Shown in pieces: positions 1 through 13,071 of a stretch of DNA of 64,000 nt. Under the pieces are notes generated by a model. That model made no database searches and was not told the origin of the DNA. It saw only the letters and a list, made by a program, of their open reading frames with translations. Every line of letters begins with the position of its first letter. The first letter of the stretch is position 1. Source of the stretch: Tethya wilhelma (taxonomy: Eukaryota; Porifera; Demospongiae; Tethyida; Tethyidae); NCBI GenBank assembly GCA_964030475.1, contig CAXIPT010000001.1, positions 315,533 to 379,532 of the forward strand, read 5' to 3'. A program made the translations under genes and the position numbers.

Positions 1-482
1 AATATTCTCATGTTGCCATCAATTATTGGTGGTGTTTCTTGTGCTTCAATCTGGCTTCTGCTTTGATTCCATATATACTCCGACAACCCCGGCCCATGCA
101 ACCCCACCACACTCTTTATCACAATCACCATCTATAATAATTATATCTCCTTGAAGAAACCTTTGCAGGATAGGGTATTATTATGACATTGACATACATG
201 ATCATCTCACAATGCTAAAATTATCACAATTACAATACTACACAATGATTTTTTGTAACCTGTAATAATAGCTATACAACAGAAAACATGATACACATAC
301 AGATCTACATTAACAAAACTGAGTGAAATTCAACATCTATATAATATATAAACTATAATAAAAATTGAAGCTGACATTGTACATCTATAATACAATTACC
401 ATACAATACTGGGACATTATTGCCACAAAAAATTAATAATGCTATAGTAACAAAATCCAAAGGTACTATATACTTTACCGCT
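1..482. other. 3' flank of the SAM-containing gene
   Basis: AT-rich sequence downstream of the stop codon at 483-485 of the minus-strand gene. I see no coding segment, RNA gene or clear repeat in it; part of it is probably 3' UTR. Confidence 0.4.
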
Positions 483-1164
483 TTATTGTTTGGTGTGCTT
501 GCTCAAGATGCTCTCAGCAGAGTGTTCTCCAGAAATCACCTTCATGAGTTTGATTCTGTGGATCCTTGACCCAACTCCTAGTTCACTCTGAAGGTCCTCC
601 TCAGTACATTCCATGAGTACATCACCAGGTATACCCTCCTCTATCACCTTCTCCTTGTACTGGCCCAAGTTCATAGCATCAAGAAGATCACATATCTATA
701 AAAATTAGCAAAAAGGAGTAAAATTTCATAACTTGAAATGAGCAGTGTAGTAACGGGCAATGCTGTAAAAAAGGAATGAATACATTTCAGTCTAAGACTA
801 GTGGTTTGAGCTGACTCATAATTCAGAGTAAAAAGTCTTGAAAAGAATCACTTGACTAATTGGCTTCTCTCAGAGTTAATAAAGATGTATAAACGTTAGT
901 TTGTATTGTCTCTTGGGACAATCGGCCCATTCCGTACTACTGTATATTAATGATATTAAGATGCCTTACTAGGGTAACACAAATTTTTGTCTGCCTGTGT
1001 TCATAGGTATAACATGCACACACAACTTGATGTCATATTATAAGCTAATATTAATTAGTAGTCACCTTCCCCCCCCCCCACTTACCTATACACATAATAT
1101 TATACACAATGTTAATTATACATACACGCACAAACATACACTCACACACTTGCACACATAATGC

Positions 1165-1251
<87 letters not shown>

Positions 1252-1252
1252 N

Positions 1253-1305
<53 letters not shown>

Positions 1306-2042
1306 CTTCAACACTCATTGATTGTAAATAATTCTTGTGTGCTTCCCTAGCACTAGAACCATCATTGTCAGCTTGAGGTGGTTGGCTGCCCTGTTGAGGA
1401 TCATCAGTAGTACTTGAAGGATTAATTGCTAAAAACAAAAATCACAGATCTCACTCTACGATATTGCATGATTGTACTAGTAACTGCTATACTGAATCGT
1501 TTGCTTGACAATTAGCTAGTAGATCTTCTCCTTGCACAAATGAATTAATTTAATACTTTTATTACATTAAGTAGAGTTATGTTTCTTACTTTAGGAAAAA
1601 AAATTAAAACCTGGGGAAAAATTATGATGCTAGCTATACTTTCCTTTGCTGTGTCAGCTGAGACAAGTAATATTGACTGGATTTTCTATTACTTTAAATG
1701 GCTCAGTATACCTTGGACTGATCCACTCTGCCTGTCTTCAATATCTTTCTGAATCTCATCGGCAATGCCTGTCTGTTTGATTTCCCTCAGTGCTTTAATA
1801 AGCACTCTCCAGGTAAGAGGATTGCCACACCTTTCTATAACTTTGTCCTCTTTTCTCAGCCAGGCTATCACCATTTCTGCAGGTATGTCTATCATCTTTT
1901 GAACATTGAAAATATTCAAGCCCAATACTGAGCCTAGTAACTCAATCTGGCTTTTGTTTGGTTTCATTAAATACTTCACTATCTCTGGAAAATCATCCGA
2001 CTCTATTGTCTCAGTGAAATCTACACCATCTAGTTGTTTGCA

Positions 2043-2091
<49 letters not shown>

Positions 2092-2543
2092 AATAATGAT
2101 GCATGATTACAATTACCATAGAAAACCCATCAATAAAGAGTATACATACAATTTAACATGCATATCAGAGTTGGTGGAAGCTAAAATGATGTGGTCAGTC
2201 AGGAAGCTATATATAAAAGTATACTGCTGGAAGAAGGAGGGAGGGGGAGGGGGAGGGAGGCCATTATTTTGTGAAATTAGCATTGATTATTAGGAAAATT
2301 TCTGATTTCTAGGGAGCATGCTTGAATAGACCCTCTGCATGGTGTGGACTAGCTAGGCTGGCTCTACTATAGATAGCTCTTTGAATTCACTGGAAATAAA
2401 CTTTTGATCTTGGATGCAGCTGAAAATTTTACAACCAGAAATATTATTGTAATGTACCTGTTTGCTCTGGGGGTTCAGCTTGTAGTTGAAATAAATTATC
2501 TTTGGATTTAATGCCATCCACTTTTAGGCCACAGTTCAGTTCA
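483..2543 (-). CDS. Second UPA-end/death-domain/linker set and C-terminal SAM domain
   Basis: A UPA-exon fragment (2543-2458, cut by the N at 2544) is followed by death-domain exon 2029-1712 (318 bp, same length as copy 1), linker exon 1428-1304 (125 bp) and the last exon 695-483. The last exon encodes a SAM domain: DLLDAMNLGQYKEKV, then ECTEEDLQSELGV and HRIKLMKVI, with a stop at 483-485. The two death domains differ at roughly a third of positions, so they are paralogous and not alleles. Phases fit either a separate downstream gene whose 5' part is missing in the gap, or the C-terminal end of the giant gene. Confidence 0.75.
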
Positions 2544-2544
2544 N

Positions 2545-2640
<96 letters not shown>

Positions 2641-2645
2641 TGAGT

Positions 2646-2676
<31 letters not shown>

Positions 2677-5600
2677 CACCTACAATTATGTAAAATGAGT
2701 CACCTTTGTATGGCAAAAATGTTCAGAGCAATACAAAGAAATGGGCAGCTATCATTTAGTACTTCAAAAATAACGTGAATGTAACTTATGATGTCAATTG
2801 CAAGAGGTCTATTTATGATAACCTCATTATTTTAGGCTGGACCAACTTATGGCCGCAAAATGATGAAAGGATACATGGCTTCAATCTAAGGAAAAAGTGC
2901 CAGTGAAAATTTGCTTAAAAAAACTCTACCTCAAGTTTCCCCAGTATCTCACAGTATGTGATTACACAATGGGTTGGAAAGGTCCAATCGGCATATATAC
3001 ATCACTCGGTACTTTGGTCACAAGCTTCAAATTGTTATGTTTGGTATAACATAATATGGTTGCTTGTGATGGATATTCAGGGAAAATTGTTTGTAGCTCA
3101 GTAATGCCTTGGAAAAAAAATTTGACTATTAAGAAGAGGTGTATAGGCAAGTTACCTTGCAGTATGGACTGTTTGATGAGTTGAGAGTTGATTAAGGTCG
3201 TGAATTCTATATAATCTTGTTTATTCAAGAGAAACTTAGAGAAAGATATGGGAACAATTAGGATGTAGTTCCCTACAGGCAAACACCTTCAACACAAAAT
3301 CACATTATATTGAAAGAATTTTGGTGGAGGTGAACCATCGTGTATACTATCCAATCAAATGAGTTTTAATTAGAATGTCTGATTTGAATTTTGTGGACAT
3401 GAATGACAATGCATCAAAGCATGCAGTGCAATACATAAGCTCAAATGTTGCCATGGTTTGATTAAAGAGATTTATTTCATAATGGAATGCCCACATAATT
3501 CCAAATCATGGGGTGCCGAATGACCTTGTTGCAATACTACTCCAATACACTACCTTCAACCCAAGGTGCTGTTGATCAATACAGACAACAAGGTGGTAGA
3601 CTAACTGATCCAAGTCCCTTTGTAGTTAATCCACTCTCTGGTAATGATCAACTTATTCAACAAAGAACAACACTTATGTTGCAACAACGACTAACTTTTG
3701 AGCACTTCTTTTTGTCAGCAGTTGGAGATTCAACTGGATTGGAAAATTCTAGTACTATGTATCAATCACTTACTAACAGCTTCTAGCCTCGTTCCCAGGC
3801 TCCTCCTTCGCGAATATTTTCTTCGAAAATAAGGAAGGAGAGAGCCTGGTACCAGTAGTCACGTGAGTGACGTACTGTTTTACGTAATTCAAGTTAGTTA
3901 GCAAGAGAAAGTTTCCTGGGAGCTACCGCAAACAGAACAGAACAAAAGAATGCTTGAAAAAAACTACCATTTGCTTGTTCAAAGTCATTTCTTGTGTGCC
4001 AAGAGTTAAGATGTACTTCCCAAACAGCGTTTGTGATCGTCGCTTTTGTTTTGTACCTTGGTTTGGTCAGACTGAAAGATCGAGACTGGACAGAACCAAA
4101 AATGCTGATTCAGGGAGACTGCCATTTATCTGTTGCTTCTTGGACTCTCTTTGGAGACTACTGGCTGCTTTTTTCTTGTCTATTCCCATCGTCTTCTACG
4201 TCTAGCTCTCTCAGAGCTCGTAGATACGCAAAAATTTTTGCCAACATCAACTGACTGGATCATGGAACGCGCATGCGTGACGCATTTTAGATAAGGCGCG
4301 TAATGCTGAGTAGGCTCACGTCTACCAGACGTCTACCCTGTACGTCACTCACGTGACTACTGGTACCAGGCTCTCTCCTTCCTTATTTTCAAAGAAAATA
4401 TTCGCGAAGGAGGAGCCTGGGAACGAGGCTAAACAGCTTCTATTGGACTGATGTTATTGTCAATAGTTAATAATTTAAAAAATGATTACATCTAAAATTA
4501 ACAAGTAAAAAAAACATTGGAAATGTAATGAGACACAGGAATGGCTAAATCGTAAAAAGAACGCAAACAAGATGGAATGNACACACACACACACACACAC
4601 ACACAATTTTACCTTTTTATTACTCAATGAGTGCAAAGTACTAGGACCATCATTCTCTTGAGATGTAGCTTGGCTGTGCTGTTGAGAATCAATTGTTGAA
4701 CCAACTGTTGCTGTAGACTCCTCTGACTGAATTGCTAAAACAGAATTAATAATAGATTATTATGGAAGGAACTTGCAAGGCTGCTTGAACTGCAAAAAGG
4801 CCTCTATAATTGGGGCGAGCCGGAGCGAGCCCCACACTAGTGTGTTCAACGGTGAAATTTTCTATATGTTATATATTTGTCTGGCGTACGTCCTTTCCAC
4901 CTTCTAAATGTAGGTTATGTTTATGACGATCATTGCCTGTGCATCTCAATCTACAGTGCGTAGGTCCACGTGTTCATCGTGATCTTGCAAAGCTATACTG
5001 CTTGAGCTGAAAAGAGAGTAAACTTTAATTCTCGCCAAGATGGTGCCCTTGTAGTTAAAGACTTGGAAGTGAGCCATGCAATGACTGGAGAGACCACAGT
5101 TAACTTAGAGGGGTTGAAGACTACCAAAAGTAGAGGAAAGCAGAAAAAAAATAGGTAGTATACTGCTGGCTCCTATACTAGCACATACACCTGTCTGTCA
5201 GTCTTTGAACAACTAGCAATTGAATCATGCTGCTCAGTCATGCTGTATATATTTTCAAGTACACTTTAGTTCATTGTCCCACATCCTGGTTAATATTCAG
5301 CTTTCATATTTATGTGTGTTGTATAAGTGACATCAATTATTGATGAACTTAATTGTTTGCTACATAGCAATGATAACGGCTCGCCCCTTTGATGTTCAAC
5401 ATTATCACTAGTAATAATAACTATATATTATGAGCAAACTGTAATAGCAGCAAGGAAAATCTAAACTAGAATACTCTGGGCTTACAAATTCAACAAACTA
5501 ATATAACTATATTATATACCTGAGACCGATCCTCTACGCCTCTCCTCGATATCCTTCTGAATCCTATCGGCATCACCTATCAGTCCGATCTCCCTCAGTG

Positions 5601-8600
5601 CCTTGACTAACACTCCCCAGGTGAGAGGATCACCACACTTCTGCTTGACTTTGCCTTCTTGTCTCAACCAAGCTTTCACCATTCCTCCAGGTATGTCTGT
5701 CATCTTTTCAAGATCAAAAATATTTAAGCCTAGTTTTGAACCCAGTAACTCAATCTGATGTTTGTCTGGTTTCTTTAAATAACCCACAATCTCTGAATAA
5801 TCATCAGAATCAATAGTCTCTGTAAAATCTGCACACTCTGTAGTTGAATGTGTGTGTGCATGTACGTGCGTATATTGCAGCAATGATAATATATTAATAT
5901 TATACAAGTAGACATAATAATTATTGTAATGTACCTGTTTGCTCTGGGGGTTCAGCTTGTAGTTGAAATAAATTATCTTTGGATTTAATGCCATCCACTT
6001 TTAGGCCACAGTTCAGTTCAGTCTTGACTGGTTTACTGCGGTCATGTAGTTTGACTTGTAACAGAAGCCGAGGAGGCAAATCAACGAGGGGAAGGCCAGT
6101 TGAAGCTACAGACTCTGGAGAGGGAAGCTGGGGTATGTCTTTGACCAAGATCTGATGTGTATACGATGGAAAAATTATTGATCAAATGCACTAACAATTA
6201 ACTGTAACTGTTAAAGATTTAAAAACATGCAATTATTATTACTAACAGAATGGCAAATGCTACCTTGGTAGTTGCATATCCACGATTCTTGACTGCATAT
6301 CCTTGTGATCTAATGTCATCATGAGGAATAACCAGTTCAAAGCCATCCGAGCCTTCAGCAAGTTCCACCGTCTTATAGTAATCAAGGAACGGTTTAGAGT
6401 CAGGGAATCTTGTCTCCATCTCATCTAAAAGATTCTACAAGAATATTCAATATAGCCTTGCTAAAGTTGCAAGATACTAACATATAGTAATTAACTAACT
6501 TTAACAAATACACGGTGCTTGTAACAGACACCAAACATGGCGTGGATGCACTTAAGACTAGATTGCAGTGATGGGTAAGACTTCAGGGACAAGTCAGTAG
6601 GATAAATGAATACTGCATAGTATTCCTCCTGAATACCTATAATGCATGCAACATAAAAATATATGATCCTGATAATTTGCTATTATAGCTAGACTATTAT
6701 TATAAGTCTTACGATCAGGTCCAGCTTGAAGAAGTTTAGTGCAAGTTTTGAGGGAAACTGTCACAGAAGAAGAGCCAAGTCCTGATAGCTCAGTGAATCT
6801 ATACGGTGACTTTGTGTCAGTGGAATGGAAGTATCTTACATCTTTCTGTGAGACTTGCTTAGCATAGTGGGACATCGACAGCTGAAAATCATTTTGAAAC
6901 TCTTTGGGAAATGTTGAGATTTCATATATAGGACTTATCGGCTTCATTCCCTTTGGAAGAACAATGAGGTCTTTTGAATCAGGGACAAAGCTTTGGGTCC
7001 GCACATAAATGGGTTCATTCTCTGCAATAGCTCCAGATGGAACAGTAATTGTGATTCCCTCATCTGGTTGAATTGTTCTTCCTTTGTGGTCGACAACTTC
7101 AAGTCTTGGAGGTGTTAGTGGGAGGAGTTTATGATGAGGTTTCTTATAATTAGAGGTTGATCTAACAGCTGGCTTTTCACTTTGCAGCTGCAAAGATACT
7201 GGGGTAACTGTAATCATGAATTAAATTTAGAATGGAATATATACTATTATATATAGCAGAGTAAACTTAATTGTAGATATCACAAATATTAAGGCATGCA
7301 GGGCCGAAGGGTCTATGATATATTATTACATGGTTATAGACTTCTACAGTCCCTATACTGGACTTAAATTTATGTATTTTATATAGAATTTTTAGTAGTG
7401 AAAAACACTGAGTTGTTTTTATTTATCTGTTTTTCTTTTCTTTTTTGGGGGGGAAGTTCAGTTGTTGTTTTTTTAATAAATGAGGGTTATATATATATTG
7501 CATATACCCATTATTTACTTACCAACTTTGAGTGTGGCATCATTAGAATGTACAACTTCTTTGACACTAGTTCCATCCTCACTCTGTATCTCCATGGACA
7601 CCTTACACCTGTAGCGATCTTCATACTGTGGAAGAACAGCACTGATGCACAGAGTGGACTCATCAGCTCCACTGCAGTAGGGATGGGTCTCAAGAGTGAT
7701 CTCAGTGTTGTTTTCAAGCCATTGGTATTGGAATGAGGCTGATACATTTGGTTTGATTCCAATGACAGACACCTCTACCTCGAAAGAAACCTCATCACCG
7801 TACACAACTGATTGGCTCTCAGGCTGTTTAGTGACAAGTAACAGTCTTAGGCTATCGGGACTTGACAAACCAAACCACGACAGACACTTGAGGAATTCAG
7901 GGTTGAATACTTCATTCTTTGACAGTTCTTCATCGCTATAGAAGCACTTGAAGCAAGAGTTGCTGTTAAGAAACTCGTACCACAAGTGTTTTGGAGATGT
8001 TATTCTTTTGTTATGAGTCAGGGCTTTATTGAGTAATAAATCATCACAATCTGAATGTGAATGTTGAGGACACTTAAATCCAAGCTGGTAAATAGACTCT
8101 GTAGAAGTTGCACTAGTTCGATTCTTGTTCTTTATTTGAGATATCACTTCATGAAGGGAATCACAAACTGTTCGCAAAACAACATCACAAAATTCTGCAA
8201 TACGCTTAGTCTCCACATTTTTGACGTGGACTTCAAATCGCTTGGGGTGAGAAATAAGAGTAACTGAGTCAGAAGAATTTGGAGCGGCACGAAATGTAAA
8301 CTTATTCTTGAACATTGGAGTGTCATCCACAGTGTCACAGTCAAGGACCCATCTTAATTTGGAGGAATTAATTTTGCTCACAAGATTAGCAATCACTGCA
8401 CAGAACAGACCCATTGGAACAAAACCAAATTCAAAGTGGATCATGAGAGGAGGAGGGTCAGTTGGCTGTTTAGCTCGATTGAATTCTTCCAACTGTTCAT
8501 TTGATGCACAACTTAGTATGGCAGGGAAGAAATAGCACTTGCCACCTTGAGACGGAGCTTCAATGGGAGCTATTATATTGAGATGCTCAAGAAGACAAAC

Positions 8601-11600
8601 AAGCTTAGCAGGAGGAAGAAGATCTTCACTGTTTCCAATAACAGCCTTTTCAATATTTTTAAAGGTAAACTGACCTGTTTGCTTAAATCGTTCGCTTGCA
8701 GGGTCATCATCATTGCTGAATGTTTTAATTATTAACGTTGAAACACTATCAAAGACAACTTGTGGGTCACAAATGACTATATCCTTCAATTCTGGAACAC
8801 TTGGGAAGTACATTAAGCTTCCCACAATGTGGTGGAAGAACCACAGAGCATCCTTGATGTTAGTAACATTGAGCCTGCTTGCAATGTCATCGCATTGAGC
8901 TCGACTTATGACACGAACATGCATTTCAGGTTTGGGATCAGAAGACATGCCTTTAGACTCTGACTGAGAACTTTCATCCATTTTATAATGTGCTAGTTTA
9001 CGAAGAAATATGTTGAACATTAACCAAGCAGCTGAAATTTTGTGCTTGGGAAACTTGCTTTCAATAATCTCTTCCAATCTTTTACGCAACTCTAGCACCT
9101 CCTGTTCATCACCAGTCTCATTGTCAAGAGCCAATACCAGGCTTTCATCAGAGGCTCGGCATAAGATTCCTTCACACACACCACTCCTCAACACTTGCTT
9201 TAACTCCCACTGAATAGCTTTATCTCTTTGAGCAACAGAAACTTGGCCTAACTTGTCTTTGTGTGTGCCAACGATAAGAACAGCTTGGGATGAACTACCA
9301 GAGAACCCTTTGTTATTATCTTCAATGTGGGAGAAAGGGACAATGCTTGAGAGGATCTGAAAGATGACCTCTTGAATTGTATAAGAAGATTCATGTAGCT
9401 TAATATCTTTGTTATCTGTTGTGTATCGTACATCATATCTGCGTTTGAGTTCTTGAACCAGATTTATGAACACAAGGTACATTGCTGGTCCAACTGTCAA
9501 TACAGGAAGCATTTCCAAAAATGCTGGCTGACCACCAACATCTATCATGTTGATTAAAGATGTTTCTTTCATTAATACATCTAGATAATCACCAGGAGTT
9601 TTAGATTTCAGAACATTATTGAAGGCAGCAAACAATTGTGCATTAATATTTTTCCAACTTGGTTCTTGTTTGCTAGGTGGAGATGGCATAGAATGCTGTG
9701 GTTCTTGACTGGCTGTGTTATTAATGTTGTCTTGTTTTGCGGCTGATAATTGAGGAACACTTGGCTTTACACTACTACCTTGCTCATGATCACTCTCATA
9801 GTCATCATCAACATCAGAGGGTTCTGTTGATGAAGTGGATAATTGAGGTAAAGAAGATTCATCACTAAGATTTGTTGCATCAACTTTAGGTTCAAAAGTT
9901 GATTGAGTGACCGTGGCAGATTGAGATTTAGATTTAGAGGTACGTTTACTCACCTCAGTTTCAACTGACTCTTCTATTGCCCCATGTATAAACTTGTAAA
10001 GTAGAAGTAATTCATCATCTAAGTTAACTTCACCACTCTTGTTAAAGCTTGTGACACATGTCCACTTGTAATTGTTTTCTCCAGCCACCACCATAGCAGT
10101 GGTTGTTTCAAGTTTTTCTCCACCAATCTGAACTATAACATGACTGCCTTCTGCTGTTCCAGTGCTTGGACTCACTACAATTTCCTCTAAAACAGTTTCA
10201 AGAGTTAGCTTTTCAGCTGCAGCTAGTTCCCTGAAGCGTTGCTGCCTTACTGACTTAAGGTTTAAGATTTCTCCAACAAGGCGGCGTCTTGCTGATGATT
10301 TACCAACTCGTGGAGGACCACAAAAGAGAAACTTTAAGTACCTTATTGAAACATTAACACCTCTTTTAAGACTTCGTTGGTATGCCTTGAAGTGCTGGAG
10401 ATTTTCAATTTCTGAAATAAATATTATAATATTTTTAATAATAATTATTGTATGCCTGAGAGAGCCACATATGGCTAAATATTGATTTGAGACTGTATCA
10501 ACCTTGACCGCAGGGAGCTAAGGCCTACGCAAAGTTATAGAAAAACTAATCTAGTAGTATACAGTGAAACCTCCAAACAAAGGACACTTGGGGACAATAT
10601 AAATTCGGCTTATTTGTCCTTTGTAGAGAGGTTGTCTTCTTCTCGGAGGTTCTGTTTGTATTGCTGCAATAGGGAATTGAAATATTTGGGAACTAAGAAT
10701 TGTCCTTTGTTGAGAGGTTTATAATAGAGTGTTCCTATCTCAGAGGGTCCACTATTGGAGATTCTACTGTATACCTGGTTGTGGCCTTCCCTGTTCATGA
10801 ATAAACAGGGAAGGCTATGAGGCTACCTAATTATTTTTATGTTTGAACCTACAAACACTTTAATTACTAGAGTCCCTAAAGCTTGTTTAGGGTTTGATAT
10901 AATTATACAAGTAGTAAATATTTCAAAAAAATAAGTAGTGTAGGAATGGGCAGTGCAGTAAAAAGTATTGGAACAAGGCATGTCTCAATTTCGGCACATG
11001 ACTACTTCATTTTTATTAATTCTTGATCCCTTGTAAGGATCCTATAAGTGTCATAAATGCAATGAACAAGTACAATAGTTCATGCATTATGCATAGTATA
11101 TTGCATTCATTGGTTCAAATTTCTACTATAATTAGTAGGCTAAGCAGTGGAGCAAACTAGACTATAGCAAACAGGTAACTGGGCTGCCAGCCAAGAGTTG
11201 GGTATAAAAAAATGAAGTAGTCATGTGCCGAAATTGAGACACGCCTTGTTCCAATACTTTTTACTGCACTGCCCATTCCTACACTACTAATTTTTTTGAA
11301 ATTTTTACTACTTGGTAATTCATTCACTTTTTTCAACACTACAGTGGGGAGACTACCAGAGACTGACTAGTCTATACAAAAAGCTTGAGTAGTAGACCTA
11401 CATGCACTTCATAATGCTGGAAGAGGCTAATGCGCATGCGCATAATAATGCCACGTGGATAATGACCTCTGAACTCTACCTACAAAAGATGGCTGAATTG
11501 TAGTACATGAATTTATACGCTAAGTTTCAAACCTTTCTAGTTTTTGTTTAGGCTTATTTGTGATGAAAACGAGTATTAAGGAATGTAGTACCTATGAAAG

Positions 11601-13016
11601 GAATTTACTTTGTGCTGTCAAAGTTGGCTTAACACATTCTGGTTCTCTGGAAATCGTTTTCAAGTAAGTCAGTTAGGAAGTACGTAAGTAAGTAAGTATG
11701 TTAGCAGAACAGTTGCTAGATTTTTATGATCATAAACATTTTGTATTGTGTCTATGGGACATTCGGCCCATTCCTACTATACGTACTACCGTACGTATGA
11801 TATATATCTGTCATCTATGAACACACCCATAAATCTTCTTATTTTCATGGTGCTAATTCATGTACACTTGTAGAGAGAACTATAGTCAGAAGCTAGGTCA
11901 TGTGGCATGCATGGTTGCCCATGGATGAAAACAGACAGTGCAGGTCTGGAGTCATCATAGCAATGTTACCTTGCATAGCCAGAAATACGGTGTTCTTTGC
12001 ATACTGTGCCATGTATTATCGGTATATGGACGGAGCAAGTGTGGCAAGACTACAACTCCAGTGATCCTACACCTCTGCGCTTAGCAATAAGCACTAATCA
12101 TAGCAGGGGCCTGGTTTACCTAAGACACCTGAAATATTGTATCAGTATAAGTCTATCAATGTCTCATTTTCCTAGTTAAGTTTTTTTTTTGTAGGGACTA
12201 ACCAGTGTCTTATAATCTGCATGGATAGTATAATACTCACACTATTATGTTGAAAAAATTAATATGAATGAACAAGTAGTAAAAATTTCCAAAAAAATAA
12301 GCAGTGTAGGAATGGGCAGTGCTGTAAAGTTATTAAGTATAAGCGCTAGCAGGCAACCTAGGTTAGATTACTTGAAGTAGTTGTGTGCTGAAATTGAGAC
12401 AGGCCTTATTTCCTTACTTTATGATGTTGCTGTTGTTTTGCTTGGTTGACTACAACATGCAGTTTTAAACTCATAAAGATACTATCATGCAGTCACTCCA
12501 CTTAGCTGAGCAACTAATTGGAATGAGTTCAAACCATTACGATCACATACAGATCTGATTCATAAAATATTTTGACAGCTCAATTGCTTTAGGAATCGAA
12601 AATGAAAAATTTAATGATCATGAAGTAGTCATGTGCATAAATTCAGAGACTTGCCTTGTTTCCTTACATTTTACAGCACTGCCCATTCCTACACTGTTGG
12701 TTTTTTTGAAATTTTTGCTATAGATACTAATCTTACCTGAAGTAAGTTTTTTAATAATATCCTCAGTTGCTTCCAAGGAAGTAAGGGAGGTAAGAACATT
12801 CCGTAATTCTTTTAATGTGATACTTTCTCTTTTTAAATTAATTCCAAAATGCTCAAGTTCTTTGTGAACACTTTCATAATGCAGTATGTTTGAGAGAAGT
12901 TTCAATTCTTTTACAGTCAGTTTTAGGCCAACTACAATAATAGAAATGTATAATTCATGATCATTAATACTTGTGGTAACTACAGCTTTCACACAAACAC
13001 ACACACACACACACAT

Positions 13017-13071
<55 letters not shown>

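Noticed and set aside
1051..1438. Poly-Thr/His and poly-Cys/Val open frames over CA/GT tracts here and at 13000, 29100, 41300 and elsewhere
   Set aside because: Frames through dinucleotide repeats are open by composition only.
3954..4254. Open frames inside the 648-bp MITE
   Set aside because: No transposase motifs; they lie between long inverted repeats of a non-autonomous element.
6594..7217. Autoproteolysis site as in PIDD between ZU5 and UPA
   Set aside because: I searched for the HFS motif in the ZU5/UPA exons and did not see it.
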